Below, in pieces: positions 4,802 through 5,268 of a stretch of DNA of 5,268 nt. Origin of the DNA: JBFLVQ01 sp040758525. Lineage in GTDB: Bacteria; Acidobacteriota; Blastocatellia; Chloracidobacteriales; JADJPF01. Position numbers and translations under genes: made by a program. Where the stretch lies: positions 1-5,268 of the forward strand of contig JBFLVQ010000663.1 of the NCBI GenBank assembly GCA_040758525.1, written 5' to 3'. The notes beneath the pieces are model-generated. The model was not told the DNA's origin. It was given only the letters and a program-made list of their open reading frames with translations, and ran no database searches. Positions within the stretch are counted from its first letter, which is position 1. Each line of letters opens with the position of its first letter.

Positions 4802-5268
4802 ATGCATCTTTTCAAATTAATGATAAGCCTTAAAGAGGGACAACTGATTTCAGTAATCGAGTCAATTACAGACTTTGTTGCTACGATAAATATTGATGGA
4901 AGGCTACTCTACCTAAACACAGCAGGTCGAGAGATGCTTGAGCTTAGTGACAAGGCAGATCTTTCAACCACCAAAATATATGACTTTTACCCAGAATGGG
5001 CTGGTCTACTTATTATGCAGGAAGGTATTCCAACAGCAGTGCGTGATGGATTATGGCAAGGTGAAACTGCGCTTCTAAGACCTAGTGGTGAGGAAGTTGC
5101 TATTTCTCAAATTATTCTGACACACAAAAGCGAAGATGGGACAATTGCCTTTCTCTGCACCATTGCACATTATACAGACAAGGGTAAGACTACTGAGAAA
5201 TCCACCCACCTGCTTTCCAGAGTATTTGAAAGTACTCAGGAAGGCATAATTATCACCGATGCAAATAA
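4802..5268 (+). CDS. Multi-PAS sensory protein, N-terminal part (runs off right edge)
   Basis: The frame is open from an in-frame stop at 4784-4786 to the window edge, giving 155 residues from the ATG at 4802. Residues 19-48 (IESITDFVATINIDGRLLYL and the following NTAGREMLEL) are a typical PAS entry, and 85-127 (LWQGETALLRPSGEE to AHYTDKG) are its closing beta-sheet. A second PAS domain opens at 137-155 with LLSRVFESTQEGIIITDAN. Proteins of this form are usually histidine kinases or GGDEF/EAL cyclic-di-GMP enzymes; the output domain lies outside the window. There is no signal peptide or membrane span so far, suggesting a cytoplasmic sensor. The start is uncertain: 4802 has only a distant GAAGAA upstream, 4820 (Met7) has none, and TTG at 4796 is possible. 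It is divergent from the Acg gene, which it might help regulate; this is inference. Confidence 0.85.
   Translation, partial: MHLFKLMISLKEGQLISVIESITDFVATINIDGRLLYLNTAGREMLELSDKADLSTTKIYDFYPEWAGLLIMQEGIPTAVRDGLWQGETALLRPSGEEVAISQIILTHKSEDGTIAFLCTIAHYTDKGKTTEKSTHLLSRVFESTQEGIIITDAN

Noticed and set aside
1..5268. tRNA, rRNA, transposase or integrase genes
   Set aside because: No cloverleaf with a T-loop motif, no rRNA-like stretch and no transposase or integrase motif was found on either strand by reading.

Overview
The window is bacterial, moderately AT-rich DNA. Start codons are preceded by Shine-Dalgarno sequences, there are sigma70-like promoter elements, and there is one good Rho-independent terminator. 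I cannot assign a lineage. The secreted protein at 1691-2311 faintly recalls families common in Acidobacteriota. The absence of the GCGATCGC palindrome argues weakly against many cyanobacteria. Both points are impressions, not evidence.

Layout. (1) 1-292, minus strand: the 5' end of an unrecognised gene that leaves the window on the left; its ribosome binding site lies inside a perfect 11-bp hairpin. (2) 293-1068: a long non-coding stretch rich in repeats. It holds a terminator-like hairpin, a 10-bp-period tandem repeat (562-611), and a family of five GTGCAA-type repeats (708-950), two of which form a perfect 21-bp inverted pair. (3) 1069-1197, plus strand: a 42-residue, very basic orphan protein with a strong ribosome binding site, too short for routine gene calling. 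(4) 1198-1690: non-coding, with a 16-bp hairpin and weaker palindromes. (5) 1691-2311, plus strand: an exported protein with a proline-rich, basic tail, closed by a 13-bp terminator hairpin.

(6) 2415-4438, minus strand: two genes 44 bp apart, probably one transcript, read in the order Acg-family flavin protein (nitroreductase fold) then CHAD-domain protein (polyphosphate-binding type helical domain). (7) 4439-4801: a divergent intergenic region with short palindromes. (8) 4802-5268, plus strand: the N-terminus of a multi-PAS sensory protein that runs off the right edge, so its output domain is not visible.

The Acg protein, the CHAD protein and the divergent PAS sensor would fit a small stress or redox/phosphate-related locus, but only the gene arrangement supports this. 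The left third looks like accessory DNA (orphan genes, iteron-like repeats, long hairpins) and is the most likely place for something undescribed. No complete mobile element, CRISPR array, tRNA or rRNA was seen.
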